The notes under the pieces are model-generated. The model was not told the origin of the DNA. It saw nothing but the letters and a program-made list of their open reading frames with translations, and ran no database searches. Of a stretch of DNA of 63,634 nt, positions 14,700 through 21,660 are shown one piece after another. Within the stretch, counting starts at the first letter, position 1, and the number at the start of each line of letters is the position of its first letter. The translations under genes and the position numbers were made by a program. This DNA comes from Eubacterium sp. CAG:841 (GTDB taxonomy: Bacteria; Bacillota; Clostridia; Oscillospirales; CAG-272), in contig FR898229.1 of the NCBI GenBank assembly GCA_000437375.1, positions 45,697 to 109,330 of the forward strand, written 5' to 3'.

Positions 14700-17024
14700 T
14701 CAACCGCCTTTCGAAACTTTCAGTATAATGATCACCGCACCGCCGATAGCTATAATGCCGATTATCGTAAGCAGCGTAACGCCGCCTACGGAAATGTTGG
14801 ATCCTACATAAAGCGCCGAGCCGGTGAACGCGCCGAGTATTTTTGTAACAAAATCGGCAACGCCGGAATCTGACGATTTATTTTTCTGATAATTTATGCC
14901 GGCTTGCTTGCCGGCTGTAAAACTTACGTCGTCATATGTATCGTTATCATTATCCACGACGTGGATCAGGCTGCAGGCTCCGGATCCGTTGCCTGCGGTA
15001 TAGCCGGCTGAATATGCCGAATCGTCATAGCCGTCGTTATTCTTATCCACGACGTGCGTGTCAAGGCAGACATCTATCTGTATTGTGTTACTGTATTTAT
15101 CGCCACTGTCGGTCGTTTCTACAAGTCTGAACTGTACCCACTTGCTGTTATGGGCTTTCTCGTAATTCCAATCATAACTGTCTATTTCCCAAAAGCCGTC
15201 CGTATAATCAGTAGAATTTGGAAGAGGCGTCCAACCGTCGTCTGTCAGATAGTCCTGATACGTCATATACTCTATATACACGGAGTTGCTGTCTTTTATT
15301 TTTCTCCAAGAAAGCTGTCCTTGCGAGTACGAAAGCAACGGCGATGCTGTGGAAGCTGTTGCAGCTCCACTGTTATACCCTGCTGTATAACTTGAGTCGT
15401 CATAGCCGTCGTTATTTGTGTCCGTAACGTGTGTTTTGTCACAAGCTCCGGCGGCAAGCGCAGCCTGATATTCAGCTTCGGTGTAATAGCGTATTGTCGG
15501 CATTGTATAGCCTGTCAATACTTGTTTGCTTTTAGAGCATATTATATCGTCGCAAGAATATATAAAATCCCCCCATGTATCAGGAGCATAAGGCGAAATT
15601 ACAGAAAGCGTACCGTTGCCATCGGTTGTATCATACAGACACAAAAAACTCTGTGATCCGGATGAAGTCGAACCGGATGAATCGGTCGTATACGAAAAGC
15701 AAACGCGAACAGTGACAAAAAACTTTTCGGGAGTATAAAAAGACCAACCAGTAACTGTATCAATGCTTGAACCAACCGGCGTAGTATTATCATAATTCTT
15801 TTTATCTGTTATATTAAAGAACGGCGCCAAGTCGGTAATCCTATTCGGTTGAATATCTTCAACAGGCGAAGTGTGCGAAAGCGAATAAACATCATAAACG
15901 CCGACACCGTTATTCTCATCAACATAAAACCGCCCGTAGCTTTTTGCAGAAGTGGATTTTACACTAAAATACGGAAAAGCGTTTTGCGTTATTTGTTGCA
16001 GTCCACTTGACTTCTCTATTTTGCAATAATCGAAATATGTAGCATCGCTATTTACCAAGAGCAGATGATAATAAGTATCATCGATAAAAATGCGAGAAGT
16101 TTTATAGATATAATAATCGTCAAAGTATTCATAACAAGGCAGATTAGAAACTTTGGTATATGAATTCAAATAGATTGTGGAAGTAGTGGACGAAGTGTTG
16201 GAAGAAAACGCATTGATAATAGCCGACATAGGCACCGAATAAGTATAAAGAGAGCTGGTTTTATGATAAGAAGTTGAATAACCATACTTTGAAGAGCTGT
16301 AATCAACTCCGTAAAAATACAAGCAAGAGTTATAATAAACAACGTCATTTACACCGAAATAGTATGATTTACCGGAAGTATGCTTCACATATATAATGTC
16401 ACGAGCCAAAGTAGTATCACCGACATGATAACGACCTATATAAAGAGTATCTTCGTCATAATCAAAATCCATTGAGACAAAGTAATAATAATCACCGTAT
16501 TTGAAAGAATAGTTTAAGTCGTTATACCAAGCGCCAGGGAAAAAGCTTGAAGTTCTTGTATATAAATTCAAGTTGGAAAGATTTTCGGGAGTTTCGGCAA
16601 GAGTAAGACGACCGCCAAGCACATATGAAGAAGACATCGAAGTAAAATAATATTTTGTTGTGGATGAAGAAGGGTATGAAGAACCAGCAGAATTAACTTG
16701 TGTAATCCCTATTGTGTGTTCTCCTGTGGTAAGCTTGTCGCAATACGCAAGTGTTCCTACGTATTCGGAAACAGGACCGACAATATCAACTTTGAAATTG
16801 TTTCCGACAATCTCGCCGTCAACTGTAAAATACAAACCAATACAAGAGCTATCCCAAGCCGTAACCTTTGCGGTAAGCTGTCCGTTTTGAGGAATAAATT
16901 CATATGAAACAGCCGTAGAAATAGGCTCTGATACCGCCGAAACCGTCAGACTGCCGGCTACGGTCAGAGCGAGGACAAGCACGGCGGTGATAAGCGCCGC
17001 AACCCTTTTATTTTTCTTTGACAT
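14700..17024 (-). CDS. Large exported virion protein, probable adsorption protein (pIII-like)
   Basis: A 774-residue protein with signal peptide (basic MSKKNKR, then hydrophobic core and SAVS), a long Ser/Tyr/Thr-rich beta-type ectodomain, and a C-terminal membrane helix ending KVSKGG. Three acidic repeats of the form DxNxDGYDD occur near residues 530, 655 and 685, like calcium-binding loops, each followed by an SAYSAGYTAG-like tail. Topology and gene position match pIII, the host-binding tip protein of filamentous phages. I chose ATG 17024, eight bases after GGAGG. The middle (about 15.6-16.7 kb) is more AT-rich than the flanking phage genes, suggesting exchange of the receptor-binding part. 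Confidence 0.75.
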   Translation of the reverse strand: MSKKNKRVAALITAVLVLALTVAGSLTVSAVSEPISTAVSYEFIPQNGQLTAKVTAWDSSCIGLYFTVDGEIVGNNFKVDIVGPVSEYVGTLAYCDKLTTGEHTIGITQVNSAGSSYPSSSTTKYYFTSMSSSYVLGGRLTLAETPENLSNLNLYTRTSSFFPGAWYNDLNYSFKYGDYYYFVSMDFDYDEDTLYIGRYHVGDTTLARDIIYVKHTSGKSYYFGVNDVVYYNSCLYFYGVDYSSSKYGYSTSYHKTSSLYTYSVPMSAIINAFSSNTSSTTSTIYLNSYTKVSNLPCYEYFDDYYIYKTSRIFIDDTYYHLLLVNSDATYFDYCKIEKSSGLQQITQNAFPYFSVKSTSAKSYGRFYVDENNGVGVYDVYSLSHTSPVEDIQPNRITDLAPFFNITDKKNYDNTTPVGSSIDTVTGWSFYTPEKFFVTVRVCFSYTTDSSGSTSSGSQSFLCLYDTTDGNGTLSVISPYAPDTWGDFIYSCDDIICSKSKQVLTGYTMPTIRYYTEAEYQAALAAGACDKTHVTDTNNDGYDDSSYTAGYNSGAATASTASPLLSYSQGQLSWRKIKDSNSVYIEYMTYQDYLTDDGWTPLPNSTDYTDGFWEIDSYDWNYEKAHNSKWVQFRLVETTDSGDKYSNTIQIDVCLDTHVVDKNNDGYDDSAYSAGYTAGNGSGACSLIHVVDNDNDTYDDVSFTAGKQAGINYQKNKSSDSGVADFVTKILGAFTGSALYVGSNISVGGVTLLTIIGIIAIGGAVIIILKVSKGG

Positions 17025-17184
17025 GCAAAACACCTCCAAGCATTGATATAAGGAGCAGGATTATCGCAAGCGACATCCCATAGGTAAGAAGCTCCACTAC
17101 ATTTATACGCGCCATTACCTTTACGGCTGACGTCGCAATGTGCAGCGGAAGATCTACAAACAAAATTTTAAGCACGTTCATCAT
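17008..17184 (-). CDS. Small single-helix phage membrane protein
   Basis: A 58-residue hydrophobic protein with an N-terminal amphipathic part and a C-terminal helix (LLTYGMSLAIILLLISMLGG) ending HVKEK. It starts at an ATG overlapping the stop of the upstream gene (ATGATG) and its end overlaps the next gene by 17 bases. Size and position match a minor coat protein such as pVII or pIX; the exact role is unknown. Confidence 0.65.
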   Translation of the reverse strand: MMNVLKILFVDLPLHIATSAVKVMARINVVELLTYGMSLAIILLLISMLGGVLHVKEK

Positions 17185-17486
17185 CGCCTTTTTGTCACCA
17201 CCCATACCACAAGGAATATAGGCAGGAACACCACAAGCGATGTTGTTGCCATTGTAAACAGCACGATAAGACTTGAATTGTCCCTGATAACGTCTGCCGG
17301 GAAGATATACGCCCAGCAGTCATAGATTATGCTGTATATATTGCTCGTCAGATCTGTCTCTGTCTCCGTCGCTTCGGCTGCCGTTTCTATCGGTTCGGAC
17401 ACATCCGTTCCACCGTCTGCGGCATATGCCGGAACACACATCAGAGCGAGGATCAGAACTGCGACAAGCGCCGTTTTTATTTTCAT
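17181..17486 (-). CDS. Exported small membrane protein, minor-coat candidate
   Basis: A 101-residue precursor with a signal peptide cut after AYA, an acidic Thr/Glu-rich N-terminus of the mature chain, one membrane helix and a basic end (TKRR). That is pVIII-like topology, but the mature form (about 79 residues) is longer than usual. AGGAGG precedes the ATG. It is the first gene after the coat-gene terminator, so it is probably made in smaller amounts than the upstream coat-like protein. Confidence 0.65.
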   Translation of the reverse strand: MKIKTALVAVLILALMCVPAYAADGGTDVSEPIETAAEATETETDLTSNIYSIIYDCWAYIFPADVIRDNSSLIVLFTMATTSLVVFLPIFLVVWVVTKRR

Positions 17487-17506
17487 AATTACCTCCTGTT
17501 AGAACA

Positions 17507-17528
17507 AAAGCCCCGTTTCCGGGGCTTT
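17507..17528 (-). terminator. Terminator after the coat-like gene
   Basis: A 9-bp stem AAAGCCCCG / CGGGGCTTT with a four-base loop, followed on the minus strand by TTTTGTTCT. It sits 18 bases after the coat-like stop codon inside the phage operon. Confidence 0.85.
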
Positions 17529-17545
17529 ATTTGTTTTGATTTTTA

Positions 17546-18094
17546 TCAGCCTACTCTTGCACGTGACTTGATCCACTTCCATATGCCGAAGCCGGCACCG
17601 AGTATGATCGCAGTTATGATGAGTACGCCGAGTATTGAAAGCTCACCGGTATCCTTGTTGATAAAGATTACGTCGAATGTGCTTACTGCCGCGCCTGCTA
17701 CGGACGGAACGAACGATCCTACTCCGTCGCCGACTTCCGTCAGAATCTGCTTTATGAAGCCGTCTCCGGCTACCTGAAGCGAGATCATTGTGGAAGGTGC
17801 GCTCTTTGTGTAAGATGTAGCATTGCTTGCCGGCTTTGCTACTACCGTGACAAAGTATGTTCCGGATTTTACAAGATATCCGGAAAGGTCGACCGACGTG
17901 CCGGTTACCGTTGCTATAAGCGTATCGCCGGAATAAACGTCGTATGAAGCCGCATTTTCTACGGTCGTCCATGAAAGCGTTTTATCCGTAAGCGTTACGG
18001 TGGGTGCGGTAAGTGCAGACGCTGCGCTTACGCCGAGTATGGCAAAGCTGCAGATAACGAATGCGCAAAGGATAATTGCGAAAATCTTTTTCAT
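17546..18094 (-). CDS. Candidate major coat protein with an N-terminal Fn3-like domain
   Basis: A 182-residue precursor. A signal peptide (MKKIFAIILCAF, cleavage near VSA) is followed by an about 85-residue fibronectin-III-like domain (TLSWTTVENAASYDVY, SGTYFVTVVAK, YTKSAPST). The last about 70 residues look like a filamentous-phage coat: an amphipathic helix, then the membrane helix LIITAIILGAGFGIWKWIKS with a basic end, compare the GATIGIKLFKK end of M13 pVIII. A strong AAGGAGG site precedes the ATG at 18094 and a strong terminator follows the gene, as after M13 gene VIII. Assignment as major coat is inference. Confidence 0.65.
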   Translation of the reverse strand: MKKIFAIILCAFVICSFAILGVSAASALTAPTVTLTDKTLSWTTVENAASYDVYSGDTLIATVTGTSVDLSGYLVKSGTYFVTVVAKPASNATSYTKSAPSTMISLQVAGDGFIKQILTEVGDGVGSFVPSVAGAAVSTFDVIFINKDTGELSILGVLIITAIILGAGFGIWKWIKSRARVG

Positions 18095-18146
18095 TGAATT
18101 AACCTCCTTTCCTCGTTTGTTTATGTTAATTTCACGTGAAATCATA

Positions 18147-18437
18147 TTATGCCTTCTCCTTTCCCGGAAGAAGTCTGACTGCCGTAAGCTTCGGCTCTCT
18201 TACTCCGAACACCTGATATACAAGCTCGATCTCCTGATTGAGAAGATCCGAAAAGTTTTTTGTGCCTATAAGCGATTCTTCTTTGAAAGGCACCTTGACA
18301 GTGTCACAGAAAAATCCGTTTACCTCCGGCACTTCATTTGTGAAGACGTACAACTCTACGTTATCATACGTTACCTTGCGTCCGTCCTCCGATACGAAGT
18401 CGCCTTTCTTTCTTCTCCATCCCATTACTTTTATCAT
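18147..18437 (-). CDS. Probable ssDNA-binding protein (pV-like)
   Basis: A 96-residue, mostly beta-type protein, first gene of the leftward phage operon. Its blocks KGDFVSEDGRKVTYDNVELYV and LLNQEIELVYQVFGVREPKL resemble an OB-fold such as those of phage ssDNA-binding proteins. In Ff phages the same first position is held by pV, which coats the virion strand before packaging. No decisive motif is visible, so the call rests on size, fold pattern and order. Confidence 0.6.
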   Translation of the reverse strand: MIKVMGWRRKKGDFVSEDGRKVTYDNVELYVFTNEVPEVNGFFCDTVKVPFKEESLIGTKNFSDLLNQEIELVYQVFGVREPKLTAVRLLPGKEKA

Positions 18438-18491
18438 TGCTTTTCCTTTCTACCCGTGCGTTATGCTTTCGGGATTTTGTGTGTTATGATT

Positions 18492-18565
18492 TATGACCTA
18501 TCGGTCATATCTGATATAATCATATTACTAATCAGTCATAATGTCAATATAATCTATCGGTCATA
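18492..18565. promoter_or_regulatory. Three 18-bp operators of the prophage switch
   Basis: O1 (18492-18509) is a perfect inverted repeat TATGACC-TATC-GGTCATA. O2 (18523-18540) is TATTACT-AATC-AGTCATA and O3 (18548-18565) is TATAATC-TATC-GGTCATA, each with the same seven-four-seven layout. Centres are 31 and 25 bases apart. O2 lies between the -35 and -10 of the leftward promoter. Confidence 0.8.
18519..18547 (-). promoter_or_regulatory. Leftward promoter of the phage structural operon
   Basis: On the minus strand TTGACA (18542-18547), 17-base spacer, TATGAT (18519-18524), about 80 bases before the ssDNA-binding-like gene. Operators overlap it. Confidence 0.85.
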
Positions 18566-18607
18566 TGATAAAATTATTAGAATTAACAAAAACGGAGGAC
18601 GTTTATT

Positions 18608-18835
18608 GTGTACTATTACCAAAGATTGAAAGATTTAAGAGATGATGCGCACCTCAGACAAGATCAAATAGCGGTTATATTGAAAACTTGCCAGGAGCAG
18701 TACAGCAAGTACGAAAGAGGGGTGCAAGAGCTTCCCATGCATCACTTTATTACTCTTGCCAAGTTCTACAACGTATCGCTTGACTACCTTGCCGGACTTA
18801 TAGACGAGCCGCGCAAGCTGCACGATGAGAAATAA
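18608..18835 (+). CDS. Prophage XRE-family repressor
   Basis: A 75-residue helix-turn-helix protein: RLKDLRDDAHLRQDQIAVIL and QEQYSKYERG form the HTH, followed by FYNVSLDYLAGL, a usual Cro/C1-type end. It is the only rightward phage gene and faces the structural promoter across three operators, so it should be the immunity repressor. The start is GTG, nine bases after GGAGG; a rare start may keep its level low. A paralogue about 60% identical by eye lies just outside the prophage at 19769-19996. Confidence 0.88.
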   Translation: MYYYQRLKDLRDDAHLRQDQIAVILKTCQEQYSKYERGVQELPMHHFITLAKFYNVSLDYLAGLIDEPRKLHDEK

Positions 18836-18862
18836 AAAAAGCGAAACGGAAGTTCCGTTTCG
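18833..18862 (-). terminator. Leftward terminator behind the repressor gene
   Basis: Ten-base arms CGAAACGGAA / TTCCGTTTCG; only on the minus strand does a T-run follow. It would stop transcription arriving from the non-coding region on the right. Confidence 0.7.
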
Positions 18863-19214
18863 TTGGCCCGTGACCGGCTCTCTCCGGCGCACGCTCTGCG
18901 GAGCTTAGCTTCTCGATTCACTACAACCGCTACGGCGGGATTCTGAACGATCTGCGGATCGGGATAGTTCAAAGCAAAGCCAATTTACTCTGTTCAACAG
19001 GTCTTATCTCCATCTTGGGCGGGCGAACCTTATCGGCGGTTCTCCCTTGCCATCCCTCTCCCTCCGAGAACGCGATAACATTTGTGCCGATTTGAAGCGA
19101 ATACACGCGCTCTAAGCGTATTTTAAGACATAATCAAGCTGATTTGACATCCGATTAAGAAAGGGAGGCTTGTGGGGCTTCTAAACCCTCTGCGCCGACG
19201 GAAGCAAATTCAGG
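18863..19214. other. Non-coding, hairpin-rich phage region (candidate origin or RNA)
   Basis: No convincing gene in about 350 bases. Small hairpins are visible at 18882-18903 (CTCCG/CGGAG), 18948-18961 (CGATC-TGCG-GATCG) and 19025-19042 (GAACC/GGTTC). This could hold the replication origin, the complementary-strand origin or a leftward untranslated RNA; I cannot tell which. Confidence 0.4.
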
Positions 19215-19259
19215 CTTTTAATCATGGTGTCCGGAGTTCGACTCTCCGATGGAGCACCA
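19215..19259 (+). repeat. attR: 40-bp repeat plus the displaced 3' end of tRNA-Lys
   Basis: 19215-19254 duplicates 11289-11328. The next bases, CACCA, complete the original tRNA end (C72, discriminator A, CCA). There is no 5' half, so it is not a tRNA gene. Confidence 0.92.
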
Positions 19260-19260
19260 A

Positions 19261-19291
19261 AAAACCTCGCCCTTGTAAGGCGAGGTTTTTT
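19261..19291 (+). terminator. Original tRNA-Lys terminator
   Basis: CCTCGCC-CTTGTAA-GGCGAGG followed by six T. It is separated from the tRNA promoter by the prophage. Confidence 0.85.
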
Positions 19292-19296
19292 ATTTT

Positions 19297-19330
19297 CCCG
19301 TACGGATAAAAACCCGGACGGGATTTTTTT
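19297..19330 (+). terminator. Second rightward terminator
   Basis: CCCGTACGG pairs with CCGGACGGG with one mismatch and is followed by ATTTTTTT. Confidence 0.55.
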
Positions 19331-19345
19331 GTTTAAATGCTTTTA

Positions 19346-19627
19346 TTACGGGGTAAACTGTGAAACAAGCTCTTTCAGTTCGGCTATTGCCTCACGCATG
19401 ATGTCACATTGACTGCCCAATTTCAAAATTTGCCTTTTCATATCTTGCAACACTTCATCTGCAGGCCAAGCTTTTTTCTGTTCCTCGGCAAAAGTCTCCG
19501 GAAGTTCCGCTTTGTCCAATCCAAGCATAGCAAGATCGACGTTAAGTCCGATAAAAAGTCCCATTATAGTCTGATCGGTTTCGTCGATTTCTGCAAAAAG
19601 TTTTTCAATTTCTTCTTTAATCTTCAT
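19346..19627 (-). CDS. Small helical protein of unknown function beside the prophage
   Basis: A 93-residue, charged, all-helical protein with coiled-coil-like ends and no recognised family. It is expressed from a consensus leftward promoter (19661-19689) and is divergent from an XRE repressor paralogous to the phage repressor, copying the layout of the prophage switch. It may be a remnant of an earlier prophage, an immunity factor or a toxin-antitoxin-like partner; none is proven. The ribosome binding site is weak. Confidence 0.6.
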   Translation of the reverse strand: MKIKEEIEKLFAEIDETDQTIMGLFIGLNVDLAMLGLDKAELPETFAEEQKKAWPADEVLQDMKRQILKLGSQCDIMREAIAELKELVSQFTP

Positions 19628-19660
19628 ATAAGAATGCCTGCTTTACATATTTATGGTCTT

Positions 19661-19689
19661 ATTATAACATACATAAATACGTAAATCAA
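19661..19689 (-). promoter_or_regulatory. Leftward promoter of the 93-residue gene
   Basis: On the minus strand TTGATT (19684-19689), 17-base spacer, TATAAT (19661-19666). Confidence 0.75.
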
Positions 19690-19692
19690 GTA

Positions 19693-19706
19693 CATACGAA
19701 CGTATG
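19693..19706. promoter_or_regulatory. Palindromic operator candidate
   Basis: CATACG-AA-CGTATG lies between the divergent promoters, just before a rightward TATAAT at 19712-19717. Confidence 0.55.
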
Positions 19707-19768
19707 AATGATATAATTTTTCAAAATGTACGCAATTTATGCGGGAAGCGGTGAAAAGGAGCGGCTTT

Positions 19769-19996
19769 ATGCACTGTTATCAAAGGTTGCGCGACTTAAG
19801 GGAAGACAAGGATTTAAGTCAGGGAAAAATTTCACAGCTTTTGAAAATATCTCAGCAGCACTACTCAATGTATGAAATGGGCAAGCGTGAGCTTCCGATG
19901 CATCATTTCGTTACCCTTGCAAAATTCTATAACGTATCGCTTGATTATCTTGCGGGACTTACAAACGAGCCGCGCGAGCTTTATAAAGACGAGTAA
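19769..19996 (+). CDS. XRE-family regulator, paralogue of the prophage repressor
   Basis: A 75-residue helix-turn-helix protein sharing the block ELPMHHF and FYNVSLDYLAGL with the phage repressor. The recognition helix differs (ISQQHYSMYE against TCQEQYSKYE), as does the nearby operator candidate, so DNA specificity has probably diverged. ATG 19769 follows AAGGAG; an upstream in-frame ATG lacks a ribosome binding site. It sits outside attR. Confidence 0.85.
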   Translation: MHCYQRLRDLREDKDLSQGKISQLLKISQQHYSMYEMGKRELPMHHFVTLAKFYNVSLDYLAGLTNEPRELYKDE

Positions 19997-20024
19997 AATC
20001 GCAGCGCTTATGCATTGCGATTTT
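19995..20024. terminator. Shared terminator of XRE gene and GH130 gene
   Basis: AAAATCGCA and TGCGATTTT arms around a 12-base loop, with A and T runs on both sides. Confidence 0.65.
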
Positions 20025-21022
20025 TATTTTATCACAAGCGAAAGCAGATCGTCAAGCGAAGCCATGGCAAGACACTCCACCGTATCCGACGCACCGTAAT
20101 ATATTTTTACTTCGCCGTCGTCCTCAAGTATCATTCCTCCGGGAAAAATAACGTTTGTGCGACAGCCGTCGTCGGTTTCCCAATATGTCTCGGGCGCAAT
20201 AAGCGGAACATCCGACATTCCGATTATTTTTGACGGATCATAAAGATCGAGCAGCATTATTCCCGCGTGATAACATTTGGTCCATTGTGTTTCCCAGCCG
20301 TTTTTGCCTCGGGAGGGATCTCTCTGCACGGCGTGGAAAGTAGTAAGCCACCCCTTTTCGGTTTTTACAGGGGGCGCGCCGGGACCGATTTTATCGTTTG
20401 CGAACGGAACGTTTTCAACACCCATAACAAGGCGTGATTTTCCCCAGAAACGCATATCTGGCGATTCGGAAAGCCATATATCGAAGCGATCCTTTCCGCC
20501 GCGCGAATAAACAGGCATCGGTCTTTCAAGACGAACATAATTTCCGCCTATTCTTTCGGGGAAAAGCACCATATTTCTGTTATCCGGCACGGAAAGCGAA
20601 AGAATTTCTATATGTTCAAGATCGTCCGTAACCGCGACTCCTCCGCGCACTCCGTGTTTTGTATCTACGGCAAAGCAGATATAAAGTCTGCCTTCGATAA
20701 CCGTAAGTCGCGGGTCGTAAACCATTGTCACGTCGGAATCGTTCATCATTTCGCACGTCATAAACGGAGCGGGCCGAACATCCCATTTCTTTCCGTCGTC
20801 GCTTGTGGCAATGCCTATCACAGTATATTTTGTTCCGCCCCACGGGGTACGCTCATATCCGTCACGAAAAACCATTATATATTTTCCGTTGAATTTTGCA
20901 ACTCCGGCGTTGAAAACAAGATCCGCCGGATAAGGTATATCTTCTTTGGAAAGCACGGGCTTTCCGCCGTTATATCTGTGAATTACGGAACTTGAAAAAA
21001 CCTCCGGCTGCATTTTAGGCAT
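20024..21022 (-). CDS. GH130 family glycoside phosphorylase
   Basis: A 332-residue five-bladed beta-propeller enzyme of glycoside hydrolase family 130, which phosphorolyses beta-mannosides such as mannosyl-glucose or mannooligosaccharides. Typical blocks: FNAGVAKFNGKYIMVFRDGY, DPRLTVIEGRLYI (with the presumed general acid Asp), LFPERIGGNYVRLERP and IYYGASDTVECLA near the C-terminus. No signal peptide, so it acts in the cytoplasm. No transporter or other mannan gene is next to it, so the exact substrate is open. It has its own promoter at 21058-21086. Confidence 0.9.
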   Translation of the reverse strand: MPKMQPEVFSSSVIHRYNGGKPVLSKEDIPYPADLVFNAGVAKFNGKYIMVFRDGYERTPWGGTKYTVIGIATSDDGKKWDVRPAPFMTCEMMNDSDVTMVYDPRLTVIEGRLYICFAVDTKHGVRGGVAVTDDLEHIEILSLSVPDNRNMVLFPERIGGNYVRLERPMPVYSRGGKDRFDIWLSESPDMRFWGKSRLVMGVENVPFANDKIGPGAPPVKTEKGWLTTFHAVQRDPSRGKNGWETQWTKCYHAGIMLLDLYDPSKIIGMSDVPLIAPETYWETDDGCRTNVIFPGGMILEDDGEVKIYYGASDTVECLAMASLDDLLSLVIK

Positions 21023-21057
21023 AATAATCTCTCTCCATATGTTTTTGTTCCGGCTTG

Positions 21058-21086
21058 ATTATATCAAACGCAAAATCAAAAGTCAA
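21058..21086 (-). promoter_or_regulatory. Promoter of the GH130 gene
   Basis: TTGACT (21081-21086), 17-base spacer, TATAAT (21058-21063) on the minus strand. Confidence 0.75.
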
Positions 21087-21169
21087 CATATATTCAAGCA
21101 GTAAAAATCAAGTTTTATATGCAAAATCAATGAGTAAAATAAATAAATTCGTTTTTTTCGGAAAAACTC

Positions 21170-21198
21170 TTTACAAGTCATTTCCTTTATGATATAAT
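21170..21198 (+). promoter_or_regulatory. Promoter of rpsO-pnp
   Basis: TTTACA (21170-21175), 17-base spacer, TATAAT (21193-21198); the leader to rpsO is about 110 bases. Confidence 0.8.
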
Positions 21199-21314
21199 TT
21201 CATTTGCGAAAATTCGGCAGCGCAGCCTGCGGATATAAGGTTTTTACAAAAACACTTCACCCACCGCCCGCTTCGATGCCCGAACGCAAAAATATTTTTT
21301 TGAGGTGAAAAACA

Positions 21315-21578
21315 ATGCTTAAGGAACAGAAACAGCAGATCATTGCCGACAACTGCACTCACGAAGGCGACACAGGCTCGCCCGAAGTACAGATTGCCAT
21401 TCTCACAGCGAGAATCAACCATCTTAATGAGCATCTCAAGCTCAACAACAATGACCATCACAGCCGCAGAGGTCTTCTTAAAATGGTAGGTCAGAGAAGA
21501 AGTCTTCTCAGCTACCTCCAGAAGAAGGATATCAACCGCTACCGTGCAATCATTGAAAAGCTCGGCATAAGAAAATAA
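21315..21578 (+). CDS. rpsO: 30S ribosomal protein S15
   Basis: An 87-residue S15, a primary binder of the central domain of 16S rRNA. Conserved blocks: DTGSPEVQIAILTARI, HLKLNNNDHHSRRGLL and GQRRSLLSYLQKKDINRY. AGGTG precedes the ATG. The untranslated leader may take part in autoregulation, as S15 does in other bacteria; I see no clear pseudoknot by eye. Followed by pnp, the classical arrangement. Confidence 0.98.
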   Translation: MLKEQKQQIIADNCTHEGDTGSPEVQIAILTARINHLNEHLKLNNNDHHSRRGLLKMVGQRRSLLSYLQKKDINRYRAIIEKLGIRK

Positions 21579-21587
21579 GCTATTCTC

Positions 21588-21617
21588 CGAAAGGGGCGGA
21601 AATATCCGCCCCTTTCG
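21588..21617 (+). terminator. Strong hairpin between rpsO and pnp
   Basis: A perfect 13-bp stem (CGAAAGGGGCGGA) with an AATA loop and no T-run. It may be a weak terminator or an RNA-processing site. Confidence 0.6.
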
Positions 21618-21660
21618 CAAATTCCGGACGTCTTTTACGCGGCGGAAGCGGATTTTGTAT

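Larger units (their letters stand above)
11289..19254. mobile_element. Integrated filamentous-phage (inovirus-like) genome
   Basis: Bounded by 40-bp direct repeats in a tRNA-Lys gene; the excised circle would be 7,926 bp, within the inovirus size range. It encodes, reading leftward, an ssDNA-binding-like protein, coat-like and small membrane proteins, a large exported adsorption-like protein, a pVI-position membrane protein, a Zot/pI-like ATPase, a HUH rolling-circle replication protein and a tyrosine integrase, plus a rightward repressor. The Zot-type ATPase with small membrane ORFs is the inovirus hallmark. No secretin (pIV) gene is present, consistent with a host lacking an outer membrane. 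All genes look intact. Confidence 0.9.

Noticed and set aside
19215..19259. A second tRNA-Lys gene at attR
   Set aside because: Only the 3' half from the anticodon loop on is present; bases before it do not form an acceptor or D arm.
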